DNA from: Dimorphilus gyrociliatus
Lineage: Eukaryota > Annelida > Polychaeta > Dinophilidae
Reading direction: 5' to 3'
DNA length: 64,000 nucleotides
NCBI GenBank assembly: GCA_904063045.1
Contig: CAJFCJ010000075.1
Location: forward strand, 1 to 64,000
Below the pieces are notes generated by a model that was given only the letters and a program-made list of their open reading frames with translations, did not search any database and was not told the origin of the DNA. A program made the position numbers and the translations under genes. Below, piece after piece: positions 10,112 through 21,675 of this stretch (position 1 is the first letter of the stretch; each line of letters begins with the position of its first letter).

Positions 10112-12079
10112 TTACTTGTATTTGACCTTTTTTAAATTCAGAATTTGAGAATAGATTAAAGGATTAACAAAATAATTCACTGATAAAGAGATAATAAATG
10201 CCCAAATATACGTATCCTGCGTCAATATACTCTTTTCAAAACACGCCATAAGACCTAAATTAGTAAAAATATTCGTGGAATTTGTAAATAAACTGGACAA
10301 ACAATATTCAAAAGAATAAAAACAAACTAAAGTATGATAAAGGAAGCCATGTAAAACAATTTGACAAAACAATAATTGCTCCCACTTTAACTACTTTTTG
10401 AATTCTTTTATTCTGTTCAATCTTTGATAGAATGAAACTTTGCTTTTGAATAAAATAGATAATTTGACAATATAATAGTGAAATTATTGCGCAATTTATC
10501 ATTGTTAACAATGCGAAAATAATAAATGAATACAACCATCCGTCGGGTTTTTCATTTGTTAAATTTAGGGTAAAACAAATAGGATATCTGGCATAGTACG
10601 ACTGAAAATTGGAAAAGAAAGTGTTTGTCACCATTTTGAAGTGAAATTTTTATACAGACATTAAACAAGAGATACGGTAATAAGGATAGAATGAATGATG
10701 CTAATATGGCGATTGCAATGACGAATAGTGATTGAAATTTTGTTGTATCGATAAACTTTAGTTCATATTTAACCATAGAAAACTTTTGGTATGTTATTAA
10801 CAAAACAGTAATTTGCGATAGAACTGATGAGAAACTGGCCAATAGACCAGAAAATGTACATAATTTGCTGTTTTTCCATTCATCAGCTTCGTCTATAAAT
10901 CTACTGGAAGCCAGTCTATCTTTTACACTTATGATTAGAAAGTAAATAAATCGGAAAAGTAGAGTAGCATTTGAAATCGATGAACGCTCTTCTTCATACT
11001 TTTTACTGATATTCCTATACAGAATACGTTCAAAACGAAGCTGATTACTGCAAAACTATTGGCGAAAACTGAAAATAACATAACGTTTTCCAAAGATTAT
11101 ATTTTTGATATTTAAATTTGACCTACTTTTTAAAAAATTCGAATTGATTATCTCTCCACATGAATTCTGTTCCAATTTTTTTGGTAAACATTCTTCCAAG
11201 TGAAATCTATCGACGAAACAACAATACTTGTAATTGTCGGATATTAATCTCTTTAGTGAGAAGACGTTTTCAAACGCTTTCTTTACAGGATCTTTCAATT
11301 TAAATTCAACATTGTTCATATGAAATTCTTGTAAATTTTTCAAATTTTTCAAACATTCTTCGCATAATTCGAATATTTTTGAATTTGAAATATTTAAATA
11401 TTTCAATTGAATTGAATATTTGAAAATATTTGAAGAGACTCTTTGAAAGTTGTAAAATGTTAAAGTTAACCTCAAAAGTGAACTTTTAAATACACTGCCA
11501 ATAATTTCACCAATTCTACTCTCTAAAAGAATGATATTTTGAAGAAGATTTAAATTTTGAAAAGTTGTTGAATCTAATGAATGAATATGATTTTTAGTTA
11601 AATTTACAACTACAACATTTAAAAGATTTCTCATAAAATTAATATTTGTTAAATTTCCATTAAAAACAACCAGTTTTGTTGTGTTGGTGCTTAGTAATAG
11701 ATTAAGAGTTTTAAATGATGGAATATACAATCTAGTAAGAGGGAAGTTCATTTTTTTTATTTCTTTTAACAAAATAACTATTTTCATACGATTGTGAGAG
11801 TCTACTTTTGATTTTATTGAATCTGCAACAATGAAAATGACAACTGCAAAACTGCAAAAAAAAAGTTTTGTATTCACTGTAATACTTACAAGGAATATTT
11901 AAAGATAAATAATAATGTGGTTGCGGTAAGCTTAAAATCATTTTAAGAGCGTGTTTCATTGATTCAACATCATTACTATGCCCAATATCTATGATATTCT
12001 TCTCATTTATCTCAATTCCAGTTTTGCAATCAGTTAAATAGACGCTTTCCTTTAAATTGAAACACCTTAAAGTCACTTT
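10112..12079 (-). pseudogene. LRR-containing GPCR (LGR/GRL101-relaxin-receptor type), frameshifted in TM2
   Basis: Exons joinable on the minus strand: 12079-11890, 11822-11127, 11068-10660, 10601-10328 and 10254-10112, with introns of 67, 58, 58 and 73 bp. The 11822-11127 exon holds weak LRRs and ends in the LGR hinge (YKYCCF...C.P...SC). The next holds TM1, TM2, TM3 and TM4; then loop 2 with TNEKPDGW, TM5 and TM6 (SNCFTWLP), and TM7 with NPLIY. The order and hinge match LGR receptors. In TM2 the frame with FSDLF hits a stop, while the expected LIISVKD continuation is one frame off, so bases are missing near 10947. The DRY/ERF position reads YQK. Either this is a pseudogene or the assembly has an indel. 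Confidence 0.7.
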
Positions 12080-12189
12080 CTGCTTAAAATATCATAGAAA
12101 TAATTTTCTATTTCAAATAAATAATTTAATCATTGGAAAATGGAAACACAAAGTTTTTAGGCCTATATAACAACTGCAAAAATAATTTA

Positions 12190-13995
12190 CTTCTCAACAG
12201 AAAAAAATCAGATCGATCAGAGCAATAAACATGTAAATAACTATTAATGTGCGGAACGCATTGCCCAGTTTTGCAGCTACAATCAACATTCCAAGGTTAC
12301 TTAAGCCTATTTCGAAGGAATTTATTGCAAACGATATAAATTTCGCTTCGTCCCTCAACGACACTCCGGATATATTATTCTGGCAAATTGTACTAGCTTG
12401 ATTGAATGTTGACAAAGTGCCGTTTAAAGATTTACAAATGTAGTAGCAATATTTTAAGAAAATAAAAATGTTTGAACACTGTGGAAATTTTTTTGGGCAG
12501 TCTGTTCAAGTTGAAAAATAAGAAAGAAATTAAAAGAAAAACAGTAATTCTAATGGGAAAAAACATTCTTATAGTGTGATCATAACAAGTTATCCATAAA
12601 TCATTGGGTTTCAATCTATTCAACCAATTTTCAAGAAAATGTTCAATTCTACACTGGCTTAGTGTTGTTGAATTCTTTTTGCAGTTGATACTAAAGTATA
12701 CAAATGGATCGTTTTTGGAATTATCGTCAGTCTACATATCAATTGTATTTGATAATAGTTAGAAAATAGACTGGAAACTGGTAGAGAATAATTTTTATAG
12801 TAGGCCTCTAGTCTTCCGGAAAATTCTGATTGGTTACTCTTCTTATAAATCAATTTTGAATTGGAATTTCTCAGCAAAAATTTGAAATCTTGAAAATGAG
12901 AGAAAAACTGAGGGAATTTTTTCAACTGCAACTTCAATACAAACCTTTAATACTGGAAAAGTTTGCTAATGTCTTCTTATCAAAACATTTTACACCAAAC
13001 ACTGTGTGATCGTTAAAACTTGGCCATCTTTTCATTTTTAAACATTCGTTTACATGTTTTACGTCGCGTTTACATCTATAAACAGATTCTCTTTCAAATT
13101 TTCCACTATTCAAGTAGAACAGAATTTGATCATCATATTTTCTAAATGGTATTGTTGATGATAATTCATTAGAGAACGTCCTTGACATTTTGCATAAAAT
13201 ATTGTAAGTGATTGATTCCTCTTCTAGCGAATGAAATTCAAATATTAACGGAATAAATCTTTGATTTTTAAAATATCCTGGAATTTCGAAATTTCTATCA
13301 GATTCTATTGAGACTCCATCGGTAAAAGTTGAATTGTTTCGTTCAAAGACAATTCCATTGAGTGTTGTTTCTCCTCCTTCAAATTCAAAATTTTCACCAT
13401 AGCATATTGAATCTGGGCAAAATTTTAAAGATAAACTTGAATTTGTCATCATTTCTAAATAATCCAATTCTATTATGTTTCCGCAGCGTTTATGAGTAGT
13501 TTTCAACGAACAGAATGCAGTATGATTGTTGAAAATTCTTTGATAAACAGTTTTCGTATCAATTTTTAAGAAAAAATAATCTGAAAGTAATTGAAATGTT
13601 TGTTTGTTTATTTATTTATTTTTTCTCTTCATCAATCTTACATTCGACGCTTTTCATAAAGTATTTCACCTTTGTCACATACTGTATATATGAATTTAGC
13701 GACTGAAAGTGACAAACTCTACTCTCTTCTTTGCAGTACATAAAATAAACTGTATAGTCTAAATCTGGATTGTCGCTGTAGGTGTAGTCTGGTCTAATTT
13801 CAACATGAGCTTCGACTCTATACTCGTCAAACCACGATGCTGAGTATTCCTCTAAACAGAATCTTTCAACATCTCTTCTTTTCTCCAGAAGGAGCAAATA
13901 CCTGTGATTATAATATTTGAAGGTAGTACTAACATAGCCAACGCAGTACTCTCTATTGCAGATTTCATGAACAAATTCCAGTTGTAGTTCGTCTA
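12190..13995 (-). CDS. Extracellular exons with CTLD-like fragment, probably N-terminus of the LRR-GPCR
   Basis: Several minus-strand open segments can be joined with short introns: from about 13995 to 13616, 13572-12946 and on to about 12300. They are cysteine-rich, have several N-glycosylation sites (NNST, NFS) and no clear membrane helix. The last one reads FNQASTICQ...DEAKFISF, which looks like the first half of a C-type lectin domain. They lie just upstream of the LRR/7TM exons, same strand, so the simplest reading is one receptor gene with a long ectodomain. It could instead be a separate secreted gene. I found no certain start codon. Some joins are unproven, notably 12890-12600. Confidence 0.4.
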
Positions 13996-13999
13996 TTAT

Positions 14000-14869
14000 C
14001 TTTAACTATTAAGAAGACAAAATAACATGCTAACTATACGATTTGTGGGAGATATTTCCCACCTTTATATCTTGAACAGACTTCTTTAGAATGAGACACA
14101 AGAAACAAACGACAACACCTTTGTACTGATGATACATTTACACCTTTCCAAAGATCTTTTGGCTTTTTTTTACAAGCGAATGAAAGATTTTTAAAAAATC
14201 GTGCTTAAACGATTAAATAGACGCTCATGTTAAACAAAAAAAAACGCACATTCACCAAACTTTTGTTGAAAGAAAATTGAAACTGGAAAATGTAATTAAT
14301 TTACTTTTAAAAAGGGGATTGTAATGAATTCCAGTTTATATCTCTCATGCTAAAAAAATAGATGAATTCTATTAGTCTTGAACACTTTAGGCCTAAGATT
14401 CATTACATATTCCAATTGTTCCGAAGAACAACAACTTTCTAACTATTAAACAATTTTTCAACATTCTTGCTGTGTTACCCTCCATAGATCATCTACATTT
14501 GTACACATGTGTTTACCAACCCTTCCTTTTAGGGTTAAATAGATAGTGACTCGGGACTTTTTGCCTATACTGTATATATTTTGCAGTATTTTAGGTGTAA
14601 TACATAATTCAGTAATCATAAATTTAAAATTTATATTTGAAAATCTTAACCTTTATAAATAGAATGTATAAAATTTAATTTTTCAACATTCCAGCTGAAT
14701 TAAATTGTTCATGTTAATTATAAAAAATTCTTGTGTATTAAGTTCATAGACTTTCAACTGCAAATGAAAGGACTTTTGTTATTTTACTATAGAATATTAA
14801 AGCACAATCTTCTAAAAAATTGATAAAATACGGACAATTGTTGTAGAGCTTGTTCTCTCCTTCTCTGAG
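14000..14869. other. Intergenic, no gene seen
   Basis: AT-rich; no supportable ORF, RNA gene or repeat boundary. Confidence 0.4.
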
Positions 14870-15796
14870 ATGATTATTACTCTTCATTTAAATCTAATCT
14901 TTGCACTTCTTCTATTGAACATCAGCATTAGTAGTAATTCCTCCATCAACACGCATAAAACTGTGAATATCGCTCTGAATCAAGTTTCCTATTCATCTAG
15001 CGAAAATGGTAATAATAGGAAAGAATTGGCATTTGATGGGAGCTTTCATCAATATTCATGCTTTAGGTCTGCTACTAATCCTTTGGTAATTGAATGGTGG
15101 ATGATAATATTTTCAAACAGCTATTTTATAAGGACAATCAGAATTTTAAATACAAAAGGTCATTCAATGTCAAATATTGTATTTTTGACTAGCATTGAAG
15201 ATACCAATCCTAATAACTTTAATTCTTTCACACTATGCAATCGGGGTTCAGTTAGATCAATGAAATCCCTAACTGTTGATTGTTTGAATGGACCGCAATA
15301 TTCAGAATTGACTACTGTTAAATTTGAATGAGCCAATAAGGAATTGGTTATTTGCGAAATCGAAATTTGGACAATGAGAGATATCAATAGGAATAAATTC
15401 AATATATTATCATCAGGCAGCAGGCAACAATCTGCAAATGACGGGTGGAGTTTCTCTAAATGGGAGGATCCGTACTGTTCATGGACAAAGGAAATTGTTC
15501 CCAGTTGGTGGGCAATAGACTTGGAAATATAGAGTGAAATATACGCAGTTTCATTGGTGAATAGAATCATTGCTATATCCCGTCTAAGCCATTTAAAAAT
15601 ATTAATATCAAACAATCAATTTGTAAATCCTCCCTGGGAACCAGAAATATTATGCAATACAACAGTCGATGCTACTTTGTACATGACTAGACGTTGTCCT
15701 AAGTATACAATTGGTCAATACCTGGCCCTATTCAAGCCAACTTCTATACCACATCCGGGAATGAAATTGCGCAATACAGGAGAAAAACACTATTAG
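14870..15796 (+). pseudogene. Fucolectin-like (FTP/discoidin) protein with two in-frame stops
   Basis: One frame runs from the ATG at 14870 to the stop at 15796, interrupted only by TGA (15329-15331) and TAG (15530-15532). A signal peptide (MIITLHLNLIFALLLLNISI) precedes a fucolectin-type domain (NIALNQVSYSS, AFDG, SC, WW). That domain continues straight through the TGA to its normal end, LVICEIEIW. A second copy begins and crosses the TAG exactly where the family reads WWAIDLxxxxIYAVSLVNR. The frame is kept on both sides of both stops, and no GT-AG intron removes either. This looks like young nonsense decay of a two-domain lectin. Readthrough is possible but less likely. The minus strand just beyond holds a GPCR relic. 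Confidence 0.7.
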
Positions 15797-15853
15797 TAGA
15801 GGTAAAGGGTGTCCTTCTGTCGAAATCTTGTAAAGATCAAGCTATAAAATTAG

Positions 15854-16345
15854 TTACATTTCATACTTAGTATTTGCTGGATAACATAAATACTTGTCGT
15901 CAATAACGTATTTGTCGATTGAGAACAATCCTGAGATTGCCAAGAGTAGCAGACAATATAATATAATTGATATTCTCCAGTTCTTCATCGAGATATTTGT
16001 GAATGGCCTACAAACTGCAAAGAATCTGTCCACAGCCATCATCAACAGTATACCTACAGACATCCAGGGAAATATTGTTTGTAAAAATGTAATAACACTG
16101 CAAATAATTCTGTTTGTTACAGGTAAAAGACGATTTTGTATATCTGCATGATAGGCCAGAGGCAGAGAGATGGTAGAAGCAAAGAGATCAACCAATGAAA
16201 GATATTTCAATAAAAATCCATGTTGATTTGAGTATGTGGATGATTTGTTAAAAACAAGAAAATTAATAATGTTTCCAACTATACCATATGATATAATTAA
16301 TCCATAAATAAGGGATACAACAATAGATTGTTTTCCATTTTAAAG
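15854..16345 (-). pseudogene. Truncated class A GPCR (TM1-TM4 only)
   Basis: The minus frame begins after a TAA near 16340 with no ATG. It encodes TM1 (IVGNIINFLVF), TM2 (LSLVDLFAST), TM3 ending in DRF (MMAVDRFFAVCRPF), and TM4 (IILYCLLLLAISG), then stops at 15854. No TM5-TM7 sequence follows downstream; that DNA holds the lectin pseudogene on the other strand. It is a clear GPCR remnant, not a working receptor, unless distant exons exist. Confidence 0.7.
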
Positions 16346-17519
16346 AATGAACTATACAATTAAAAAAATGGTCAAATGACGTTCTGTTAATAGTAGCATT
16401 CATCCTTATGATTCCTGTTATGTAATTTTTATCCCTTTATACAGTATCCAAGAAATTAGCAGAAAATATACACCAAAGTATGCATTTACTGTCTATCAGA
16501 TATCATAAGACAAATGGTCCAACAAAAAAAAAATCAAATGTATATCTCAAAATTGCCTCATTCTACTCTTCTCTTCTTTATTACAGTTTATTAGTCTGAA
16601 ATGGAGAAGACAACAAGCTTTTTCAATATTAAAAATACATGTAATAATAATGTATAATATATCAAAAAACAGAAAACACATACACACACACTATCTCATA
16701 ATTAAACCATCTCAAAATAATTTATTTTGGTGTTTTCACCTGAAAGAAAAAATCAAGAAAAGAAACAAAATCTTCGTATCTTTATTAGAAATTTTAATAG
16801 GCTTTATGGAAGGATGATTAGATTCGAAAATCAAATGGCTAGTTCAGATCAAATGTCACGTGGTTTTATTGAACGAATTCCGGACAATTCTAGAACCAGA
16901 TTTACATTGAATGGTGGACATAAGTTAACAATTGGCCTATCTACGTATCTTTTGGTTTTTAAATTGAATAGTAGCCTGCCAATTCTGTTTCTTTTCGCTT
17001 CTCCTTGCCCAACTAGAAAAGGTCTTCTCAATCCCAGATAGATACTAATTAAACTCATCATTAACTGTTGATAAAAACGGGTCACGTGATAGAGACATAT
17101 CTTAACTTTTATTTTTATAAAATACCACTCAGGCCACGCCACTACCTCTCCATCTCAATTAAAGAAACAAAAGTGTTGTTCGAAAGCCGTAAAACTATAT
17201 TCAATTTCTATTGTGAACTAATTTGCGTAATGTTAGAGACTTTTCGCCTAATTCCATTTTTTTATTGAAATAATATTTAAACAGGTATTACCCATAACAA
17301 TATGAGAATTAACTATTTAATAAATGTAAATATTCTAATGAAAAATGTATATAGAAGGTAAATTTCGACATAGAATTAGAATATTTGTTTCTATTTGCTA
17401 AATAATAATAAATTATCCTATTCAAACAACGCTTTAATCAAGAATTTGTATTTAAATGTAAAAAGACTCTATTTCTTTTTTATCAGTTTATCTTAAAGCA
17501 ATTCATCAATCAATTCTAA
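16346..17519. other. Intergenic, no convincing gene
   Basis: An open stretch on the minus strand (17142-16849) has no recognisable domain or partner exon. A short CA run lies near 16680. Nothing else is supportable. Confidence 0.35.
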
Positions 17520-18275
17520 ATGGAATTCTTACAAATTCTACTATTTTTTTATTTCCTTTCAGATATTATCTATTCATTCAACTTTTGTAAATATAATCCA
17601 ATTGGAATTCACGATGAACACAAATTTCCTAATTCGTCATTCAGTGCTCACGGTACTTACTCTTCACACAAGCCTGAATATGCAAGAATTGAGGAAACAA
17701 CTGGAATAAATTGGCACACTTTGGATTATACTAATGGTTGGGTTATGGTTAATTTAGGTCGTAATTACCAGAAATATCCATGGAATAACGAAATAAGATT
17801 AAATACATTTCTTTAACTAGGTCAGCGCTATGATATTTATGGACTAGACTTATTAGGAGGCTATCATATAGCAGATAAGTATATCTCTCTCTATTTTACA
17901 TCGACGTTTACTATATCGTACGGAATGGAAAAGAATTCCCTAACGTCACTCAGAACCAATAGCTCGACACACGTAAAAAAATATACCAGTTTTTATATAC
18001 ATTTTTCTCACAATTTTCATAATTATTAAAGGTATTTGACGGGCTTTTGGACTCAGAGTATAATACTACTAAAAGAATATATTTTCCTAGTAAAATTACA
18101 ACTCAATTCTTCAAATTCCATCCAAAAGGTGGATTTTATGGAGCTGTTAATATTGAACTTTATGGATGTAGTAAGTTACTTTATCTAATTAATTTAATTC
18201 ATTGATCATTACTTTTTTCATTCCAATTTATAACAATTTCAAGATTTTACAGTCACATCAATCCTAATACAATAG
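17520..18275 (+). CDS. Small secreted single-domain discoidin (F5/8C) protein
   Basis: Four exons: 17520-17757, 17821-17972, 18032-18170 and 18253-18275, with introns of 63, 59 and 82 bp. The signal peptide is MEFLQILLFFYFLSDIIYSF. One F5/8 type C domain follows: NPIGIHDEHKFPNSSFSA, GINWHTLD, VNLGQRYDIYGLDLLGGY, VFDGLLD, and the closing IELYGC. These are the conserved landmarks of discoidin domains, which bind carbohydrate or phospholipid. The apparent TAA at 17814 is inside the first intron. About 183 residues in all. The stop codon lies only 23 bp from that of the convergent gene on the minus strand. Confidence 0.82.
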
Positions 18276-18298
18276 TAGAAATTTTAGAACACAGTTGA

Positions 18299-20478
18299 CT
18301 AATCATCGTAAAATAACTCGCAAAAGTACAATTTACTCATATCAATAGATTTTTCAACAAATATATGAATGTCAAGGACATCCGTTATACTTGTATCGAG
18401 ATCTTTGCAGTGGAAATAATACAACAGAAATGAAGTCTTATCAATAAATTTTTCCAGTAGGCATTCTTTCATTTTCTCATTACCAGTTTTCTCCATCAAA
18501 TAAGTTGTGTATACATCGAAATTGGCAGTCAATTGATGGGTTTTCTTGAAAGCTAGTACAAGATTGGATGTATTTAGCAATGCTTGTTTTCGATTCATCA
18601 ATTTATAGTTAAATGTTGTTCTCTGAGATTTGATGGCGATACACGTGTTCAACAATCCATCGGAAATATCATAATCTTTTTCAATGGCGCAATTTTTCGA
18701 ATGTAGATTTCTTCCCTCTGCAAAACGTTTCTCAGTTTGCAAATTTTTCGCCATTTTTAAATATAATGTATACAAACCTTTATCTGATATTTGAACCAGA
18801 TTTGAGATATCCTCCATGGAGTTTTTTAACAGAATCTGCCTTATGTCTAAGGGTGTTGATGATGGTATTCTTATCAGAATGTTCTGACCATAGGCTCTAC
18901 CTGAACCAAATTGTATCTCATTATTGGACCATGAAAGCCAAAAATGGTTCCATTTATTACAGTTGACTAGGGATGAATATGACCCAAATTCGAACATTTC
19001 TCCAGCAACATGTACAGAGGAGCTTTCTATATTATTCAAAACAGTGTCAAGTCTTAATTCAACTTGCTTTGTTGTTTCATTCTTAAAGCTGATAACTAGA
19101 GATGAGCAATCCTTCGAATTTCCCATACTATTACCTTTGACCTTGAACTTAACAGACTTGGCATAACTGTGAAGATGAGGAGGTAGTTGATAGACAACAT
19201 CATTGATAAATTGTATATTATAAATATTCCCATCCATCTCTAAAAATGAAAACTGGTAGAAATAGATAAAAAACAGAATTGAAATCAAACTTTTAGCAAA
19301 AACTTTAAAAAATTTAAATCCAATGTCAATAGTTGTATACATTTCTTTAATAATAGCTTTAACTGAATATTCAATAGTTGGTCTATGAGTATAGTTGAAG
19401 CAATGATAATAGTTATCTTCCGGAAGATTGTCCAACGTGTCGATAAAACCTGAACTCCATTCAATTTCCATCTTCTTGACAAAATGAGGATAATTAAACC
19501 TAAAATTGGCACATTGCCAAAGCTTAAATTAATAACATTATATTTGATTTATGTCTTGAGGTAAGACAATAACATAGAATTTATATACTGTATATATTAC
19601 CTGTTGCTATAACAATACTGGACTGGTTGAACAGGAAACGCAAATGTAATCATAATATATTGATTAAGACAATCCTGCGTACCAACACGATTATTTGGTC
19701 CACAATTTGATGCCCAATCATGACTAAAAACTCTATCAATTGCTCTGGTACATTCATAGTTAATATGAGTATTAGACTGTTCACATGTGGCTCCTAGTTC
19801 AAGACCAGCTATATTGATTAGATGATCTTCAACAGTATTTGTTATATCTGAATATGAATATGTATTGTCAATAAAATTTAAAAATTGATAAGTACTCAAC
19901 CTTCATCATAACTGTATGCAAAAATTGTATTATAACCAATATTAATGGCTGCTGGATTCCAACTTTTAGCTTTAAATTTGATGATGTTAATATTGAGACC
20001 GACTCCCTCCTCTAATAGGATACAATCTGTATCAATATTTATATGATAGGTCTTTGAATAAGAATCGATATTAATTTCGATTGCTGTCAGCTGGAATTCT
20101 TCTGAAACAATTCGTTGAATAAAGCAAATTTCAGCAATATTGTATTGTTTTTTAAATGTTATATCAATCCATTTCTGTTGGCAAGCATTAATGGGACAAC
20201 TTGGGGCCCAGTCATCAATGTTCACCCATTCCGGTTCTAAAACATTTTCGCATCTATAATTAAATGATGCTAATGGTGTATGTTCATCAGAAGCCTGACA
20301 CGTTGCGCCATTCACCTTCGAAGCAACATTTATAAGCTTCCGGTCTTGAATAAAAAGATAAAGAATAAAATCCCATTTGTAAGAAGTATCTGCAATACCT
20401 ACCTTGTTTTAAGCCTACAATCAACCTGCAAAATATTATATATACATATGCTTTTATACTGATGGAACTCAATTTCAT
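18299..20478 (-). CDS. Secreted protein with two galactose-binding-like repeats and a farnesoic-acid-methyltransferase-like (Methyltransf_FA) domain
   Basis: The ATG at 20478 opens a signal peptide (MKLSSISIKAYVYIIFC). Exons run 20478-20403, 20344-19901, about 19853-19604, 19499-19291 and 19239-18299, with phases that fit. Two related repeats follow, each starting NGATC/LGATC, with W-x-x-C and then an IEI strand (CFIQR.../CYSNR...). They look like galactose-binding beta-sandwiches. Next is a Methyltransf_FA domain (VKFKVKG...ELRLDTVLNN...HFWLSWSNNEIQFGSG), which is a carbohydrate/ligand-binding-like domain often found in secreted invertebrate proteins despite its name. A final cysteine-containing domain of about 170 residues is unassigned. 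Likely an extracellular recognition protein. Confidence 0.75.
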
Positions 20479-21667
20479 GTTGAAAGTCGAAATACAGTTT
20501 TGTCTGACAAAGGACTCCACATTAAATTACACGTATATATATATATATATATACAGTATATCATTGCCGCCGGTTTATGAACAAATGTTCATTTTAATAA
20601 CAATACATCAAAATAGTTAATTATTTAATGTCACGTGATATAAATGTAAAATTGAAACTATGACTTATGTGGTGAGTCAAACTTTGAATTTTTTAATTGA
20701 ATACCATTTGTTGAAGCCTATGAATAATAAAAGAGAACCTTTTTACTGCATATGCTTTAAATTTTTCATTACGTAATATTAAACTTTGCAAAAATTTAAC
20801 AATTAATAAATTTAATCAAAAATTATCAATTATTATTAAATTAGTAGGCTTATTTGGTGGTTTGGTGTACAGCTAGGAATCTTATCGCGGAAGGCTTATC
20901 GTCTCATGTATGAAAGTTAAATACGAAGGATGACGCTGTTTCGATTTTGAATATTCAATTAATTTTTTAAAAATCGATATTGTAATGAATCTCTTATAAA
21001 CAATCTAATAAATTAACTTTTGAACATTTGTTAACAGTTCTAGTACTTGAATTGGAGAAGATTAGAAGATTAAAGATGAAAAGCATGCTCTTCTCTATCA
21101 TTTTACTAGTTTATTGATTGATAACATGTACTGTTTATATTCGATTACGTCACGCTTTCTCCCTCTGAGAACCTTGATATTCAATTTCCGTTAGCGACAG
21201 TCAAGCTAGTTTGTGTAACTAGTAGAGTAATCTTTAACCTTCACTTTAACCTTGAAAATTTAAACACAACAAAAAGGTAACTTGCAATTTATTTAAATTA
21301 CTCAGCCATAGTGTTTGTTTTAAAGCATTTAATGATTAGGAGATTAATAGAATATTTCTTGTTTTAGCTATAGTATTTTAGCAGAGATGAGTTGCAGAAC
21401 AGCCGAAATTTATCTTTGATCTTTTCTTCCATCAAAACAGACTTAAAATCTCAGTAACATGATCTCCGTACTTCCATAGTACATCTCTCAAGCTATTTAT
21501 TTTAAGAGGCGTAGATTATCCCCAACTGTTGCTATCAACATTGAACAATGGAATTAATGACTAATTAAAAGATAAAAGAAAGCAAATGTTGATTATGGAA
21601 ATATTAATAATAATAATAATAAGTTTCTAAAGCACTTATTGACTAATTAATTATTCAAGGTGAGCTC
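20479..21667. other. Intergenic with AT dinucleotide run
   Basis: About eleven TA units lie at 20534-20554. The rest is AT-rich and I see no coding or RNA signal. Confidence 0.5.
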
Positions 21668-21675
21668 TATATAAG
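21668..21675 (+). promoter_or_regulatory. Possible TATA box of the PAN-domain gene
   Basis: TATATAAG lies 38 bp before the ATG at 21713, a spacing that leaves a very short 5' UTR. Suggestive only. Confidence 0.35.

Noticed and set aside
10602-10659. Frameshift between TM4 and loop 2 of the LRR-GPCR
   Set aside because: A 58-bp intron with a strong TTTTCCAATTTTCAG acceptor explains the change of frame. Only the TM2 break remains unexplained.
15160-15615. 151-codon open frame on the minus strand
   Set aside because: It is a shadow of the fucolectin-like pseudogene on the plus strand; no motif or signal peptide.
17814-17816. Premature TAA in the F5/8C gene
   Set aside because: It lies in a 63-bp GT-AG intron (17758-17820). 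Splicing joins VNLG to QRYDIYG in phase.
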